Positions 35,101 through 50,100 of a DNA stretch of 64,000 bases are shown piece after piece. Every line of letters starts with the position of its first letter. Position 1 is the stretch's first letter. A program made the translations under genes and the position numbers. Under the pieces are notes generated by a model, which searched no databases, was not told the origin of the DNA, and saw nothing but the letters and a program-made list of their open reading frames with translations. The DNA is from Pteria penguin (taxonomy: Eukaryota > Mollusca > Bivalvia > Pterioida > Pteriidae): the NCBI GenBank assembly GCA_035048485.1, contig CM068592.1:31618001-31682000 (forward strand), in the 5' to 3' direction.

Positions 35101-38100
35101 CTTTTTATCTTAGGCTCCAGGTGAAACAATCATGTACATTGTGTATGATCCCGAAGCAAAATAGGGAATAAAGTCAATGGTTAAAGGTAAACATCTGTAA
35201 ATAATTGAGAATCAGAAAAATAATCTTGGTACTACAAGATCAGCTACAGTTTAGAACATTTACATAAATACACAGACACTTAATCATAGTAAGCCGTAAA
35301 AACAAGATGTGTTTTTGAAATACTGATTCCCAGATAACAATTATGACAAAACATTCGAAAAGTAAGTTAAACGGCCCGATCATACACAAGCTAAAACCTA
35401 CTGTCAATAACAAGGTGAGTCGTAAATAAGAGTACACATTTTATATATTACAACCCCAAAGAGATCTGATATATTGTGAACAAAAAAACAAACAGTAAAC
35501 TTAATAAAAATACGTACAGAAGGACCAATAACAATGTGTTCAGTATCCAATACTGATATCATAAATATGTTTTATATATCAAAACAAATACTCATAAAAT
35601 GAAGTAACCAATTAGAATCGCCTGCCGGGAATCGGAGTTAATTTTAAATACAGTTTATCATACAACAATCAGTGAACGGAAGCAAACTCGAAAAGTCCAA
35701 TGAAAAACAGGGAAAACGAGCAATCATGGAAAAAATCAATGGTAGTATCAAGTTCCTTATAATTTTCATCATCTCCAGTCAACCAGCAGCACCCGCTGTA
35801 ATGCAGTATGGGTTTTCCAGATTTATTTAACTCCTATAAGGATATTTGTATTTGTACTTCATTTTATTGAATTTCATTTGTCCAGTTGGTTACAGTTAAA
35901 CTCAAATAAGTTCTGAAATACACTTTCTTATTTGTTAATGTAGGTTTAAAGTTTCTTTTGAATTGCGCAATAATTAAAGACACAACAAACACCGTGATAG
36001 GCATTATATTTCAACTAAATTTGCTTCACCTCCGACCATTCTGTCATGTACCACTCTGATGGACATGGTGGTAGTTTTCCACACGATCTGCTAGTTATTG
36101 GCTTCTCTTTGTTTGCACAGTTCTCCTCTCCAACAACCGCCAAAAACTTCTTACCCAGTTTCTTTATACATACAATATCTCTTGTCTGCACGCCATCACC
36201 GCATGTCGCATTACACTGAAAAAAAGGTCAAAACACTTTGTATTTTTTATGGATAATGTATTCCTTTAACAGGAAAAATCTCACTCCTCAAGTGATTTTT
36301 CATATAAAATGTCATATTTTGTTACTTGATAGTTTAATGAAAAGTTTATCTCTTCGGATAAACAAATTTCAATGAAAGAGACCATAGCCAGTTCCATTCC
36401 AATCAGATATAAAGAGTCATGAGAACTAATCAGCAATGCCGCCGCCCAATGTGAGAACTAACTAGCGATGTTGCCGCCCAGTGTGAGAATAATTAGCGAT
36501 GTTGCCGCCCAGTGTGAGAACTAATCAGCAATGCCACCGCACAATGTGAGAATTAATCACCAATACAGCCGCCCAATGTGCGGACTAATCGCTAATGCCG
36601 CCGCCCAATGTGAGGACTAATCACCAATGCAGCCGCCCAATGGGAGAACAAAATAGCAATGCTGCCCGCCCAATGGGAGAACTAATTAGCAAAGTTGTCG
36701 CCCAGTGTGAGAACTAATCAGCAATGTCGCCGCCCAGTGTGAGAACCAATTCGCAATGCCACCGCCCAATGTGAGAAATTAGCAATGTTGCCGACCGACA
36801 TGAAAAACTAATAAGCAAAGCTACTATCCGACATAAGAAACTAATAAGCAATGCTGCTTGTTAAATGGGGAGAATATGTTGTATAAAAATACATAAAACT
36901 GAACATTTCTAGAATGTTTTCTCTAAACAAGACATTCGTAACTAGACTTAGTGACTACTAGAGAAATAAAACGCTTGCAGTTAATTGTTCTACTTACAGT
37001 TGACCATTGTCCTTCGAACCAGTATCCTCCGCACGGTATTTTATTTCTGCATGGCTTCCGGTCACGCGGTTTGGTGCCATTACATTTATTTTCATCCAAT
37101 GGTGTGCCGTCTTTCGCGGAACAATATACGTGACGTGTATATTCCCCACGCCCACAATCAGTGTTACACTACAATGAAAAGTAGAGATGAGTGTTAAACT
37201 ACATTGAGAGGTACAGGTTGGTGTTACACTACAATGAGAAGTAGAGATGAGTGTTAAACTACAACGAGAGATACAGACTTTCTACACAGCGTTTGTTCAC
37301 ATTCATGTATATATACAGTGTAAAGATGATACAGTGCTGAATTATATTGTTTCATCTGTATGTCAGGGCATTCACGGCGTGTGTGGATAGCCAAAAAGGA
37401 GACGCTCACTTCTCCCGGGCACCTGTTCTCACCTCTGAATTTCAGGGGTCCGTGAATGCCCACTGTGGTACATTGTTGTTAGTGCCATAGTCATGTGACA
37501 CCAGTTACTTTCGTATTTTACACTACAATGAGAATTACAGATTGGTGTTACAATACAATGAGAGGTACAGAGGAGTGTTACACTACAATAAGAGGTACAG
37601 ATTGATGTTACACCACAACGAGAAGTACATATTGGTGTTACACTACAATGAGAAATACAGATTGGCATAGCACAACAATGAGAGGTACAGATTGGTGTTA
37701 CACTACAATGAGAAGTACAGATTGGTGTTACACTACAATGAGAAATACAGATTGGCATAACACAACAATGAGAGGTACAGATTGGTGTTATACTACAATG
37801 AGAAGTACAGATTGGTGTTACACTACAGTGATAAATATATATATATCAGTGTACACTACAATGAGAGGTACAGAGGAGTGTTACACTACAATGAAAAGTA
37901 CAAATCAGTGTTATACTACAAGAAGTACAGATTGGTGTTACACTACAATGAGAATTACAGATTGGTGTTACAATACAATGAGAGGTACAGAGGAGTGTTA
38001 CACTACAATAAGAGGTACAGATTGATGTTACACCACAACGAGAAGTACATATTGGTGTTACACTACAATGAGAAATACAGATTGGCATAGCACAACAATG

Positions 38101-41100
38101 AGAGGTACAGATTGGTGTTACACTACAATGAGAAGTACAGATTGGTGTTACACTACAATGAGAAATACAGATTGGCATAACACAACAATGAGAGGTACAG
38201 ATTGGTGTTATACTACAATGAGAAGTACAGATTGGTGTTACACTACAGTGATAAATATATATATATCAGTGTACACTACAATGAGAGGTACAGAGGAGTG
38301 TTACACTACAATGAAAAGTACAAATCAGTGTTATACTACAAGAAGTACAGATTGGTGTTACACTACAAAGAGAAGTACAGATTGGTGTCACACTACAAGG
38401 AGAAGTACAGATTGATGTTACACTACAAGGAGAAATAAAAATCAGAGTAACACTACAATCAAAAGTACAAATCAGTGGTACACTACAATGAGAAGTACAG
38501 AGAAGTGTTACACTATGATGAGAGGTACAGATTGGTGTTACACTTCAACGAGAAGTACATATTGGCATTACACAACAATGAGAGGTGCAGATTGGTGTTA
38601 CACTACAATGAGAAGTACAAATTGGTGTTACACTACAGTGAGAAATAAATATCAGTGTACACTACAATGAGAGGTACAGAGGAGTGTTACACTACAATGA
38701 GAAGTACAAAAGATTAGTGTTACACTACAATGAAAAGTACAAATCAGTGTTATACTACAAGATGTACAGATTGGTGTTACACTACAAGGAGAAGTACAGA
38801 TTGGTGTTACACTACAAGGAGAAGTACAGATTGGTGTTACACTACAAGAAGAAATAAAAATCAGTGTAACACTACAATGAAAAGTACAAATCAGTGGTAC
38901 ACTACAATGAGAAGTACAGAGAAGTGTTACACTACAATGAGAAGTACAGATTGGTGTTACACTACAATAAGAAGTACAGAGAAGTGTTGCACTACAATGA
39001 GAAGTACAGATTAGTGTTACACTACAATGAAAAGTACAGATTGGTGTTACACTACAATGAAGAGTACAGATTGGTGTTACACTACAAGGAGAAGTATATA
39101 TATGTCATAAAATTTCTTACAGATGTTTATATCCTTTGAGCTGCTTCCTGTGTTACATACAATACTAAGACTTTGTATCGCCATATATCCCATCTTGGTA
39201 ATCTCGCTACACTCATAGTATTGTAGAAAAATACTGATAGACACAAGAGAGCTCAAAAATGAGACTTTGTGTCATTTTAAGATTTTAATTCACAAAAAAG
39301 ACTGAATTTTGTATGAATGTTATTTCTGGCTAATGTTAAAGTTTTACACACATATGAATGAAAATACATGTCAGTGGTGGATCCAGAATTTTTTAAAAGG
39401 GGGAAGGGGGGCACATGTGTATAAACCAAGCTACTCGATCATTTTGGTGCAAAACCTGGATTTTTACATGTAAATATGTGGCGAAAAGGGCCCCCCCCCT
39501 CTCTCTTAATCCGAAACTGCATGTATATGCATCTTGATTCCCGGTACATGCTGATATACTAAAGTGAATACAAACACTCAATATTGCAAAAATTCGGCCT
39601 CACGACCTTTATCAAGCAATTTAAGAGATGACAAATACAAAGCTATGTAAAATCTATGTTTACGTTTCAAATATACATAAAGCTTCTCATATAACAATAC
39701 AGGAAGCTTATGTATTTTGTACGTAAACGTGGATTTTACATAGCTTTGTATTTGTCATCTCTTAACTTGCTTTAATAACATGTACATACTGTAGTATGGT
39801 AAATTTTCTACGTTTAAAGGGTCATATTTCCTTTATTCTTATTTTAAAAATTCAAAACACAATTATCTCCTTATCTCTATGCGATGGCATAGTTATCAGA
39901 ACGGAAAGACAGACAGAAGGAAGGATGGACAAAAAGCAAAACCTACAGTCCCCTTCAGCTGGTAGGGAACCCACAAGTTCAAACTACCAATATTCCAAGA
40001 GAAACATTCACATCCGTCACTGAATGCGACACTCACATGAGTAAATGTATATACTTACAGTCGCTGACCATCGGCTGAAGAACCACCCCTCAGCACACGT
40101 TCCCATATCACACATTTCCTCCGACAGCGGTTTCAGTCCGGAACACTTATCCTCGGAGACGGTATTCCCTTCAATAGATTTACAGGAAACGTCCCTGGAT
40201 TTGGTTCCCCGACCGCAAATAGTTGAACACTATCGAATCAAAAAACATTTCACATTTTAAACTATTCTTTTTCTTGTATTTTCCAGTATAATGTCTTTGT
40301 TAAAATGTCTGTTTCCAAGGTTTACTTTAAATACGACAGAATTGATAATGTAAACAGAGAATTCTGCCTTGTTGTTCCCCCACCCCACCCGCACACTGCT
40401 CTCAGCAACTCTTGAATTTTATCGTTTCAATTTTAATACTGAGACGGGATCGGGCTTAACATTCAAATCACCGGAAATACACACTACATATACATAATCA
40501 CGAGTTAAATGAAAATGTAACAATCAAATTTTAGTTTACACGCTCATCTTGCTAACAACTCGGATGCGCCGAAAATTTAAATTTGCTGAGTTGTTGAATT
40601 TTATAAAATAACTTTTGGTGTATTTAATCTTTAAAGAGTTTGCTATTTGAATGAAGTTTGGGAATACCGTATTTCAAATGTGGACAAAACATGGGTGGGT
40701 TTCAAAAAGTAAATCGACCAAGAGAGAAGTGGATCCATTCTAATAAATTTTCTATTTGAATCTAGTGATCCAGATATTTCACACACTATTGTAGTGTTCC
40801 CTTCACCAACAGACTATTTCTGAGTTTTTTATTTAGATTTGAAATTCTTAAATACTACTTACTGTACCATAAAAAATACACAACAACGGACAAACAATGG
40901 CGTTTCCATTCTAAAACATCGATAAAAACATATCAAAGAATAAATCTGTGTAATTTTGTTTAATTAGATATCACCGCTTACACGAACACTTGATCACTTT
41001 ACATCTTTATAACACCAATGTTAGAGCATTCTACTGACAAACACTCCCACTTCAATTTAAGATTTTATGACAAAAGAAACGAAATTTGGAAATGACCAAT

Positions 41101-44100
41101 CATATTAACATAGGAGAAATGAATTACTGCAAGTTTTAGTTTTATTTATATCATCTACAGATTTTCTTTTTGGCTTGTAATTTGTAACGTCGAAGTCATA
41201 TTAAAAACCAGTCAAACAAAATCACAAATTAGAGTTATCTTTCTTATTCAAATTCTGATCGGTTTCTTCTTTATATCTTTAGAAAACTGTATTCTATCCA
41301 AAGAATACTGAAAACAACCATCTAAACCCGCCATTTTGTCAAATATTTTTAGTTTTTGAATCCAGTGATTCGTAACACATTCGAAGATGTTTTCCGAGCT
41401 TTGCTGAAAAGGCTCGAACAGGTGTGATTGCTGCTCATCCGGATTACGGACTAGACTCTTTTTACTACGTAATGATAATATTATTAGCAATAATAACGGT
41501 GTGGATGAACATCTTGATTCAATAACAAATAAAACGTTATTCCTGTGTATCACAATAATCCAGACATCACACTTTCTCATTATTTCAAAATAAAACACCG
41601 AAAAATATATTAACTGATTATATAGGAATTACAGATACGTTTATAACTCTAAGCAACTCATTTTTGTGGCAAGGATCTTTGGATGCATTTTATGATCTTC
41701 ATAAATGCTGAACGTACGTTTCATTCAGGCCATCAAAAATTAATTACCAATTATAAACGTTATATACATGAGGTCATGCGGAAAACTTTAATTCATATTT
41801 ATCATTTTATGTACCTTACGCCATTCTCCGATAGACCAGGAAGCGCAGGGTTTTCCTGTACACGCGCGAGAGGACACTGGGCGTTGTGTGACGTCACATT
41901 TTGACTGAGATACGACAATATCTTGTCTTTCATTAACGGTCTGTTTACACTGAACAGCTCTGGTCTGCATTCCTTGACCGCATGTTACGCTGCACTCTGA
42001 CCAGGTAGTAGATGACCAGCTGAAAGTAGTAGAAAACAGATAGATTTATATAGATCGTGAGGGTCTACATCAAAGCGGAAATATTAACAAATAAACCAAG
42101 TCTCAAGCACCAAGTTCCAACAGAAAGAAGGTTACATTGGATTATAATTCTCTATCTCGCAAAGTGTCGCTGCAAAAAATGGCGACACTTTGGCTTTTGG
42201 AACAACTTTGTCGTCTGTCTGTCTGTCCCTCAGAAATACATATATTTAACAATCTATGCAGACCACGTGTGTATTCGTTAAGGATCAACCTCTTTTGTCA
42301 AAGAAAAGTTCGATCTATTTTACTATTTTATAATAAAATGATTGTAGTTACCACTTTCTTTTTTTCTTTAATTTGCCTTTTGTGTATTCTGATTTAAATT
42401 AATGTAGATATTAACAAATATAATGTAGATATTATATCATATTTCTACTATATTATATTAATATTATTTATATATACTATATATATACTATTTTATTTTA
42501 TCATAAGGAGTATTCTTAAGAACTAATTCCTTGGAATCCCATTACAGTTTTGTGCTTTTACACCAGTAAATTTACATCAGATTCCATTAATATTATGCAA
42601 GAGGAGTTTGAATACTTCATACTCAATAATATGTACAAAAGCACTTAAACTCTTGAATTTTAAGAGCTTCCAAAAATTTGAATGATGGGCTAACAGTTTG
42701 AATTCGATCTGTGACAGAAAAATGAATTACATGTTGTATACACTCTAGCACTTTTCATTCCAAAGGCTTACAGGAAGATTCGTCGTAAACAATATTATAA
42801 AGTTTTCACATGTACATTGGGAAAAGTTGTCAGAGGTGTGAATGTAGGCTTGATACAAATTTTATGTATCCTAAAATTAGGATGCTAATTGAAAATATAA
42901 ATCCGTAACACAACGTTAAGAACGGTAGAATTGTTACCAGAGTTGACATGTATGTTTGTATTGTTGCATGTGACCCTGTTGACGTCCGGACATTGAATGG
43001 TGTCTCATTATAACCATGTCTAATCCTTGTATGGTCTGTAGTTTAAGTTACAGGAGGCGCCTGACTTTTACTCGATAAGGTGATATAAATGACATGCGTC
43101 TAGGTGACCTAGACATGTCATTTTAGGGCAATGTAAATAACAATGTGCCGCATCACATCATTTTCTGTATTAATACGCATGAGTACTCGATGTGTAAAGT
43201 TCGCAGTATGACGATTACATTGACTGATGGATTCTGGGTATCACTGAAGACAACGAGATGTCATTTACTACATACCTTGGTGGACATATACGCGTATTAC
43301 ATCGGACGACTTGGAGTTTTGGCTTATCCTTAGGAACACAGTTATCGTCCGTGACTATTAAGTTTGCACCACGTGACATGCACACAGCTCTTGCTTGTTG
43401 TATACCTAGAAGGTGATTAGATAATAATGAAACATAATCAACATATTACTGTGTAATAAATACTAAGCAGAAAACATTCTAACAGGCTTCATCTAACAAA
43501 TGTTACTTTCTATTGCATAATACATAATTTGGGAAAATATTTTTGCATGTTATAGTACCTATTTTTCCCCAAAACTTATTCTCGGATATCTGACATCAGA
43601 TATTTTATGCATCCAAAGAGCAGTTGTGTTACACCAGAACTCTTCAATGGGGTTCACCAGCTATACGAGGTCGCTGTGAGTTTTACATAATGTCCGATTT
43701 TTAATAAGAGGTTCGAAATGTACTCCGGAGTAGGACTCTGGTTTTACTTTCATTAATAAAGCAAACCTTCATTTATATATTACTAATATCATTGTAGATA
43801 TATGAATACTAGCATTTGATTTCACTGCATGGAAAAGCATACATAGATAAAGTGCACTTTAATATTTTCTCACGTTAGCCAGAAATGACAAAAACAAAAG
43901 ATATAAAAAAGGGATTTTACTTTGAAACTAAAGATAAATTCCGATGGGTATATTTTACGCAAGTTACTTGTCTAGATCATTTCAGTGTTTGTGAATGAAC
44001 TCCATTTATGAACACTTACTCCAGAACAGGTGCGGATCCAGAAATTGTCGAGAGGATCTCCACCCCCAATGAATTTTCCGAGAGGGGGTCCATCCATGTT

Positions 44101-47100
44101 TTAAGTAAAATTACATAAAAAATCCTACCAAAAGTTATTTTTCGCCGAATCTCAGGGTGAGTCTAGACCCTTGGTCCACCCCGTTGGATCGCGCATGATG
44201 AACTTGCTACAAAATCGTTCAGAGTAACGGTACACGCAATGCCGTGATTGAGGTACCCACATAATACCTCGGTACTTGCTTACTGATAACTTCAACAATT
44301 TATATCAATTTCACATTGATTCAGTGCAGTAATTTCATACAAGAGTTACCTGACTTTAACACCTTTTTAATTACATGTTGTCAGCCCGAATTTATTCTGA
44401 TGACAGGGCGAATATAGGATGACAACAGCGTTACACAATGTCGTTTAATGGTTATATGTCGCCAATGTATAGAATCGCAACTCTAACCCCAAACACCCTG
44501 ACATTACAACAAATCCTTACCTTGTCTTAAATGCAGACAAGTTGAATACATCCAAAGTACGGAAAATTATATGAGGTAGGTGCATCCATTTGCATGAACA
44601 TATCTTATAAACGCGGATCCAGAAGAGAAATACGCCCAGGGAAGTTTTTCAAGAGAGGTTTACTCCTGCCCATCGTCAGTTATAAGTTCACATATTTTAA
44701 ATCCCCCTCCCCTCCCCTACCCTTCCTCCAAAGTAAGTAAATCAAAGAAAGGTATTTTGTTGGAGCAGGACTACAAAGCTACAATGTATGTTTATGTGCC
44801 AAAGTATCCAAAAATATTGGACATGGGATTTGTTTTTACTTCTTTTCGACTTCATAAATCAAATTTCGGGTGATTTAACCCGTAAGATGGGGGAGGGGGG
44901 GGGGTGTTCCAGAGAAAAAGGAGATCTTCCGATGAGGGAATGAGCTTAAACCCAATCCAGAGCGCTGTTCCTGACTCTTAAGCAATATCAGCGTGACCCA
45001 TTATACCCTGCATTCATTTGATAAAAGCATCCAGATTTTGGAGAGTCTGTTACAGCCATTGTCCGAACCCCGGTTTCCAACACTGGATCCGCACATGGAG
45101 AACTATACACTCCGGGTGTTGAGACAACGATACTTTCTGGTAATTACATAGCAGTGTCGATGTATGTCTGTTAAACAAGGCTCAGGTAACATCAAGATCG
45201 GATGTCGCGATTTTGAGACGGTGATTAGATTCTCTTTATATGTGCAGAGTGCCGTGGACATGCCCGTATCATTATGATATACTTAACACTCATGTTTATT
45301 AATTTTTTCAGTTTTTATAAAATTTATAACGACTGCAAATGAGACAAAATGTCACGGAGAGATCCAGAAATTTTAACAGCATTAGAAACTAAACATAAAA
45401 TTTTCTTTTCATTGAGGGAGGATGATGGCTCCTGCCAACAAAACCACTTTTTGCAATTATTCAAAATATAACCAAGCGAGAGGGGGTTCCAAGACGAAAG
45501 CTTCGCAGAAGGAAAAGATTTTTTTCTTTTTTATTCCACGTAAACGGAGACGGTATCTACTCGACACATTACACAGAAATTTAGACCTCTGCACCGATCC
45601 CACCCGAAATAGTAAGGGATATTTTACGTGATACGGGACCTCGATTTTTACTGTCTTGTCCAAAAGACAAGACCAGCACCGACCGAGCAGCAGGACTCGA
45701 TTCTTATATTTATATTTACCTCCTCCACATGTCTTAGAGCATTCCGTGAATCCTGAAATTTTCCATATGAAATTAAGTCCATCGGGAATATTATTTGCAG
45801 AGAGGCCCGTTCTGGGAACGTTTTTACTGAACGACAAACTATTTCCGGTGTTGTAGTTGGATCCTAAGGGCACCGCTAGAGGGATTCCATTCAGATTTTC
45901 TTGTGACGTTTTAGAAACAAAACGTCTCCCGTAGTCCGCGGACGCTGCTTGACGCCTATTGGAATTCCAATAATTCGTTTGATAATAATCCCTATATGGA
46001 TCATATGGATTTCTTCTTCTACTATCCAAGGAAAGACTCTGTGCTTCATTTAGGTCAGACCTAGACGGGATGTAGACAGGTGGCGCTCTCGTGCCTATAC
46101 GTCTGTAACCATTGGATAACCTGTCATTCATAGCATGATCGCCCGAGTTTGCTCTAGACCTGGTTCTAGAGGAGGCATTTCTCGACAATGATTCCTGGTT
46201 CCTGCTACTGGTGTTCCTCAGCCGTAGATGAGGTATAATTTTTTGCATAACATTTCCTGACATGTGTTCAGGAAGGAAGAACTGATATGTGATTCCTGGA
46301 TTTCTTCGGTAGTAAAGTAACTGAAATAATATAACTGTGATACGAAATACTGGCTTGTATGTGTTTTCTGCACAACAGAAGGTAGAAGTATCACATAAAT
46401 GTCATAAATAAGTTTATACCAAAATTCTAAAATAAACCATATGTAAGGTAGAAGAGAACCATTGAGTTAATCAGGAATTCTATAAAGTACTATGTCAAAC
46501 ATATTGCTTTTAATATACTTTGTAAATTTCTTATATTCTACTTATTTAGTATCGCCTTAATAGCATTCCATACCCACACTAGTTTACGTTGCAAGGAAAG
46601 AACATCTATACAAACCGAACACTCCTGTGCTTCAAAATCTTTTATTAACATTTTATGTCAATCAGCATTTAGTGGACACTTTACTTTTTATTAAATAAAT
46701 ACACACTGAGATGGTATTGTGGATGTGGCACACAAGCAGTCGATAGATACCCCAATCTATCTTCAGAAAGTTATACATTTGGCTCACCAAGTTTCAGTGA
46801 GCAAGTGTAAAACCGCAGTTCCCACATTATCGTTAAGAAGAAAATTATTTTGAAATACAAATGGACGGCGAAAACAATGTACCTGAATAAGGCAAGATGT
46901 TCGGAAAGTGACTAAAGAGTGACGGAAGAACAAGATAAGGCGAACACTATATGTCACGGAATGATTTTAATACATTACATCAAGAAGCATTTGTTTAACA
47001 ATATCTATCGTGTAATAAAAGCTGGGTGTTAATGGTCTGTTTATCGTATGATGTACTCGTATATATGAAACATTCTACAAATGTAGATTGATGTATTTAC

Positions 47101-50100
47101 TAAGTGTACATTAGCTTAATAACAAAGTGTTGTAAAAACATACAGTGCTGGCAAATCCACAAAACACGTGGTTCATGAGGTTCAGAAACGAATTCAAAAT
47201 ATGTATCCCAATTGTAACGTCACTATGCATCCACCACATTTTCTAATACTGTGTTGAGTTGTCATATCATAGTAATTAAGGAACTCAGCCGAGAACGAAA
47301 GTTCCAGGTGCGAATCCCATCACAGACTCAACAGGTTCCTTTATTTCGAATCAGATTATTAATATCTGACGTCTATTTTTACAAAAGGTTTTATAATTTG
47401 AGAGAACTTTCATTGCTTTAAAGGGACTCTGGATTATGTCATTTACTCTAAATCAATTCATTGATTTATCAAGCAATCATCCTGGTAGATATGTCACTAT
47501 GAGGGCGATATAAGTTTTGAGTGGACCTTATAAATAAAATCTAATCATGTATTTCATTTCGATAGAGATATCATTTTTGATATCTGGTAGGCAATGTAGA
47601 TTTGAGATACACCACCATTTCACACGTCATGCACGCATGAAAACTGGAATAAATGTAAAATTTGTCAAAGTGACTTTGGTATTAATATAACGTGATCTTA
47701 CAGATGTATCCCTTGCGCATGAGCGATTGACGTTAAAGTTTTATCACTTTTAAATGGTCACGTGATGCAACTGAAGACTGACCTAAAATGTCATTCGTTT
47801 ATTTCCGCAAACGTTACTGAATATAATGTAATACGACAACCTTAAAAGACTGGAGAATGAAAATTTAAATGACAGGTCAGTATAAATGACATTCAAGTGA
47901 CAGGAAAAACATATCCAGTCATGTGATAGTGTACATTTTTGCCATTGAAATTTCGAGAGATTTTATGAAATACAAATAATAACCACAAATAATAAATAAC
48001 ATCGAAAACAAATGAAACCCTTGCGTTTTCCCATTGCCCCGACCAGTAGTGGAATCCATACTTAACAGAGAATGCGACGGTATGACAAATCATTTTAATT
48101 TAATTTTAAAACGCCAAACCAAATGTCAAAAGAAAAATGTAGATGTTATTTTAACATTCTCAAATACCTGTACATCAATGGTTTCATTGACTGGACCAAC
48201 AGCATGGATACATTCTCCTGGACACCCCTGACCGTGGTTACGTTTGTAAGTGAAGGTAGTACCCGCATCTTGAAAATGTCCGTGAGAACTTAACCGGAAA
48301 TTGCCGTTAAATATGTAACTTCCGTCAGATTTACGTAGAGCTATAAATAGAAATAAAATATGGTTCATGTTATCTATCACAGTGATAAAAGTACTGAAAG
48401 GTCTGTTTCTGTTTTACTCCACATCAGGGTTATTTCTACTATAACATGGCGGCTTCTTTATGGTGCCAAGCCTCAAGATTCTGAACTATACCACGGGCCC
48501 ACCAATAGTTTTTTTTTTCTTTAAATCAGGACCATTATAAGGAACCCTCACAATCTGTTACAAACCAAGATACTTTCCCATGGGGCCTTCAGGTTTATTG
48601 TATCGCCCAAAGGACAGGAACTTATGAAAACTTTATGTGAATTTCATTATTATATATTATATACTTTATTAGTCGTAGGCAAAAAAATGCTTCTAGTAAA
48701 ATCAACATATTTACAATATATGTATATGAAAAACAAGCGCTTCGTTAAACTTGGTTACTAAACATCCATGGTCTGTCAAATTTAGTGACAATCAAATGAC
48801 AACGGTTTTAGATGCGGAGTACATATATTTCTGTCATACTGCTTTCAGCGACTACCAAAGAGAAGAGGAAAAAGGTCATTTAAGGCAAGGTTGGTTTTGT
48901 ATATACACTTATTAGCAAGGAAAAGAGAAAAGTGGTTGTTTCAGACAATTACGTGCACGTGAACTCGCTCTTATCAAATTTTTCGTTGATTTCAATTATG
49001 AAGCATTACAAGACACTATTTCCAGCTGAAACTGTGTTTTTAAATATCACAATCCTGACGATGCAAGTGGAATTCCTCTCGTCGTTTGAATAGTTACAAT
49101 TATAAAAACAGCGTCATTGCTTCATTTTTGACCGAAAATTCTTTAGAATTATGGGAAATGAGTTGTTTGTATGACCTGGTTTACGACAAATTCCTGCTGT
49201 TTTCAGATAATTCTTCCGTGTTAGATGCATGACATACACCTTGATAATTCGGACGAAAGTATTTATGGAGTGCTAAAAAATTTGCTAGCAAACCTGCTAA
49301 TAAATCTTATACTGAACACTATAATTACGCGTGTACAAAGTACAGCGAGCATGTATCACACTCATATAAAGAAAGATTTAATAGTGGTTTTATCGCAGAG
49401 GTGACCTTTATAAGAAGGTTTATTTCGTAAGAAAAACAGAAAATGGACATAAAACTAATAACTCTAAACATATGACCTGGTATCAGTGGTAATTTTTTAG
49501 GCAGGCTTGTACATCTGTATATATTATTATTCTTTGAATTATCTTTTTATTTGTTTACATGTATCTCCCTTCATTCACACGTTTACAGCCACGATTTTAC
49601 CGGTACATGACAATGAAGTATTCGGTCAAGACAGACAAACCTTCGCATTGACCATCAACAAAAGGGTATCTGACAGAGTAAAGCTAAACTAAAATGAGTT
49701 GGAGAGGATGTTGTTATGTCACTGAGGTACAATCACAGCTAACCGGTATAATATCTATACAGATGTCACTCGCTTTCACCCGAATTCGATGGACATCATC
49801 CGGCTGTTGTGGTAATTAAAATTGTACTGAAAGGGAAGTAAAATATCAACAAAACAACCTATTTATATCACCTGTACTCCACCTGATAGATGCCGCCACC
49901 TTCGATCTGAAATCTTGCACAATCTAAACATCTTCATAAGTCAAGTGTGTTGGCAATGACACCGCCACTACCAGTTTTAGTGGCAGTAAAACACTTGACT
50001 TGTAAAGATGCAGTCAGTGGTGGAACAAGGGGACTCGTTTTCCCTCATCAATGACCCCCATGTTTAACAACACCCCATGGTAAATTTTTACATTGAAATT

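Noticed and set aside
36414..39105. CRISPR-like direct repeats
   Set aside because: Units are contiguous without unique spacers and sit in a eukaryotic intron; these are minisatellites.
37429..39139. Several 60-125-codon frames on both strands with CYTTMR-, HYNEKY- or CTSHCSV-type repeats
   Set aside because: They are produced by the 30-bp minisatellite, whose length is a multiple of three; frames exist on both strands and have no non-repeat part.
41248..41598. 116-codon minus-strand frame
   Set aside because: Lies in an intron of the ADAMTS-like gene, has no family motif, and no splice sites would fit it into the reading frame.
45457..45719. Extension of the 268-codon minus frame beyond the TSR1 cysteines
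   Set aside because: Runs through the donor site at 45719 into a SINE; the next exon at 43405 completes the TSR in the right phase.
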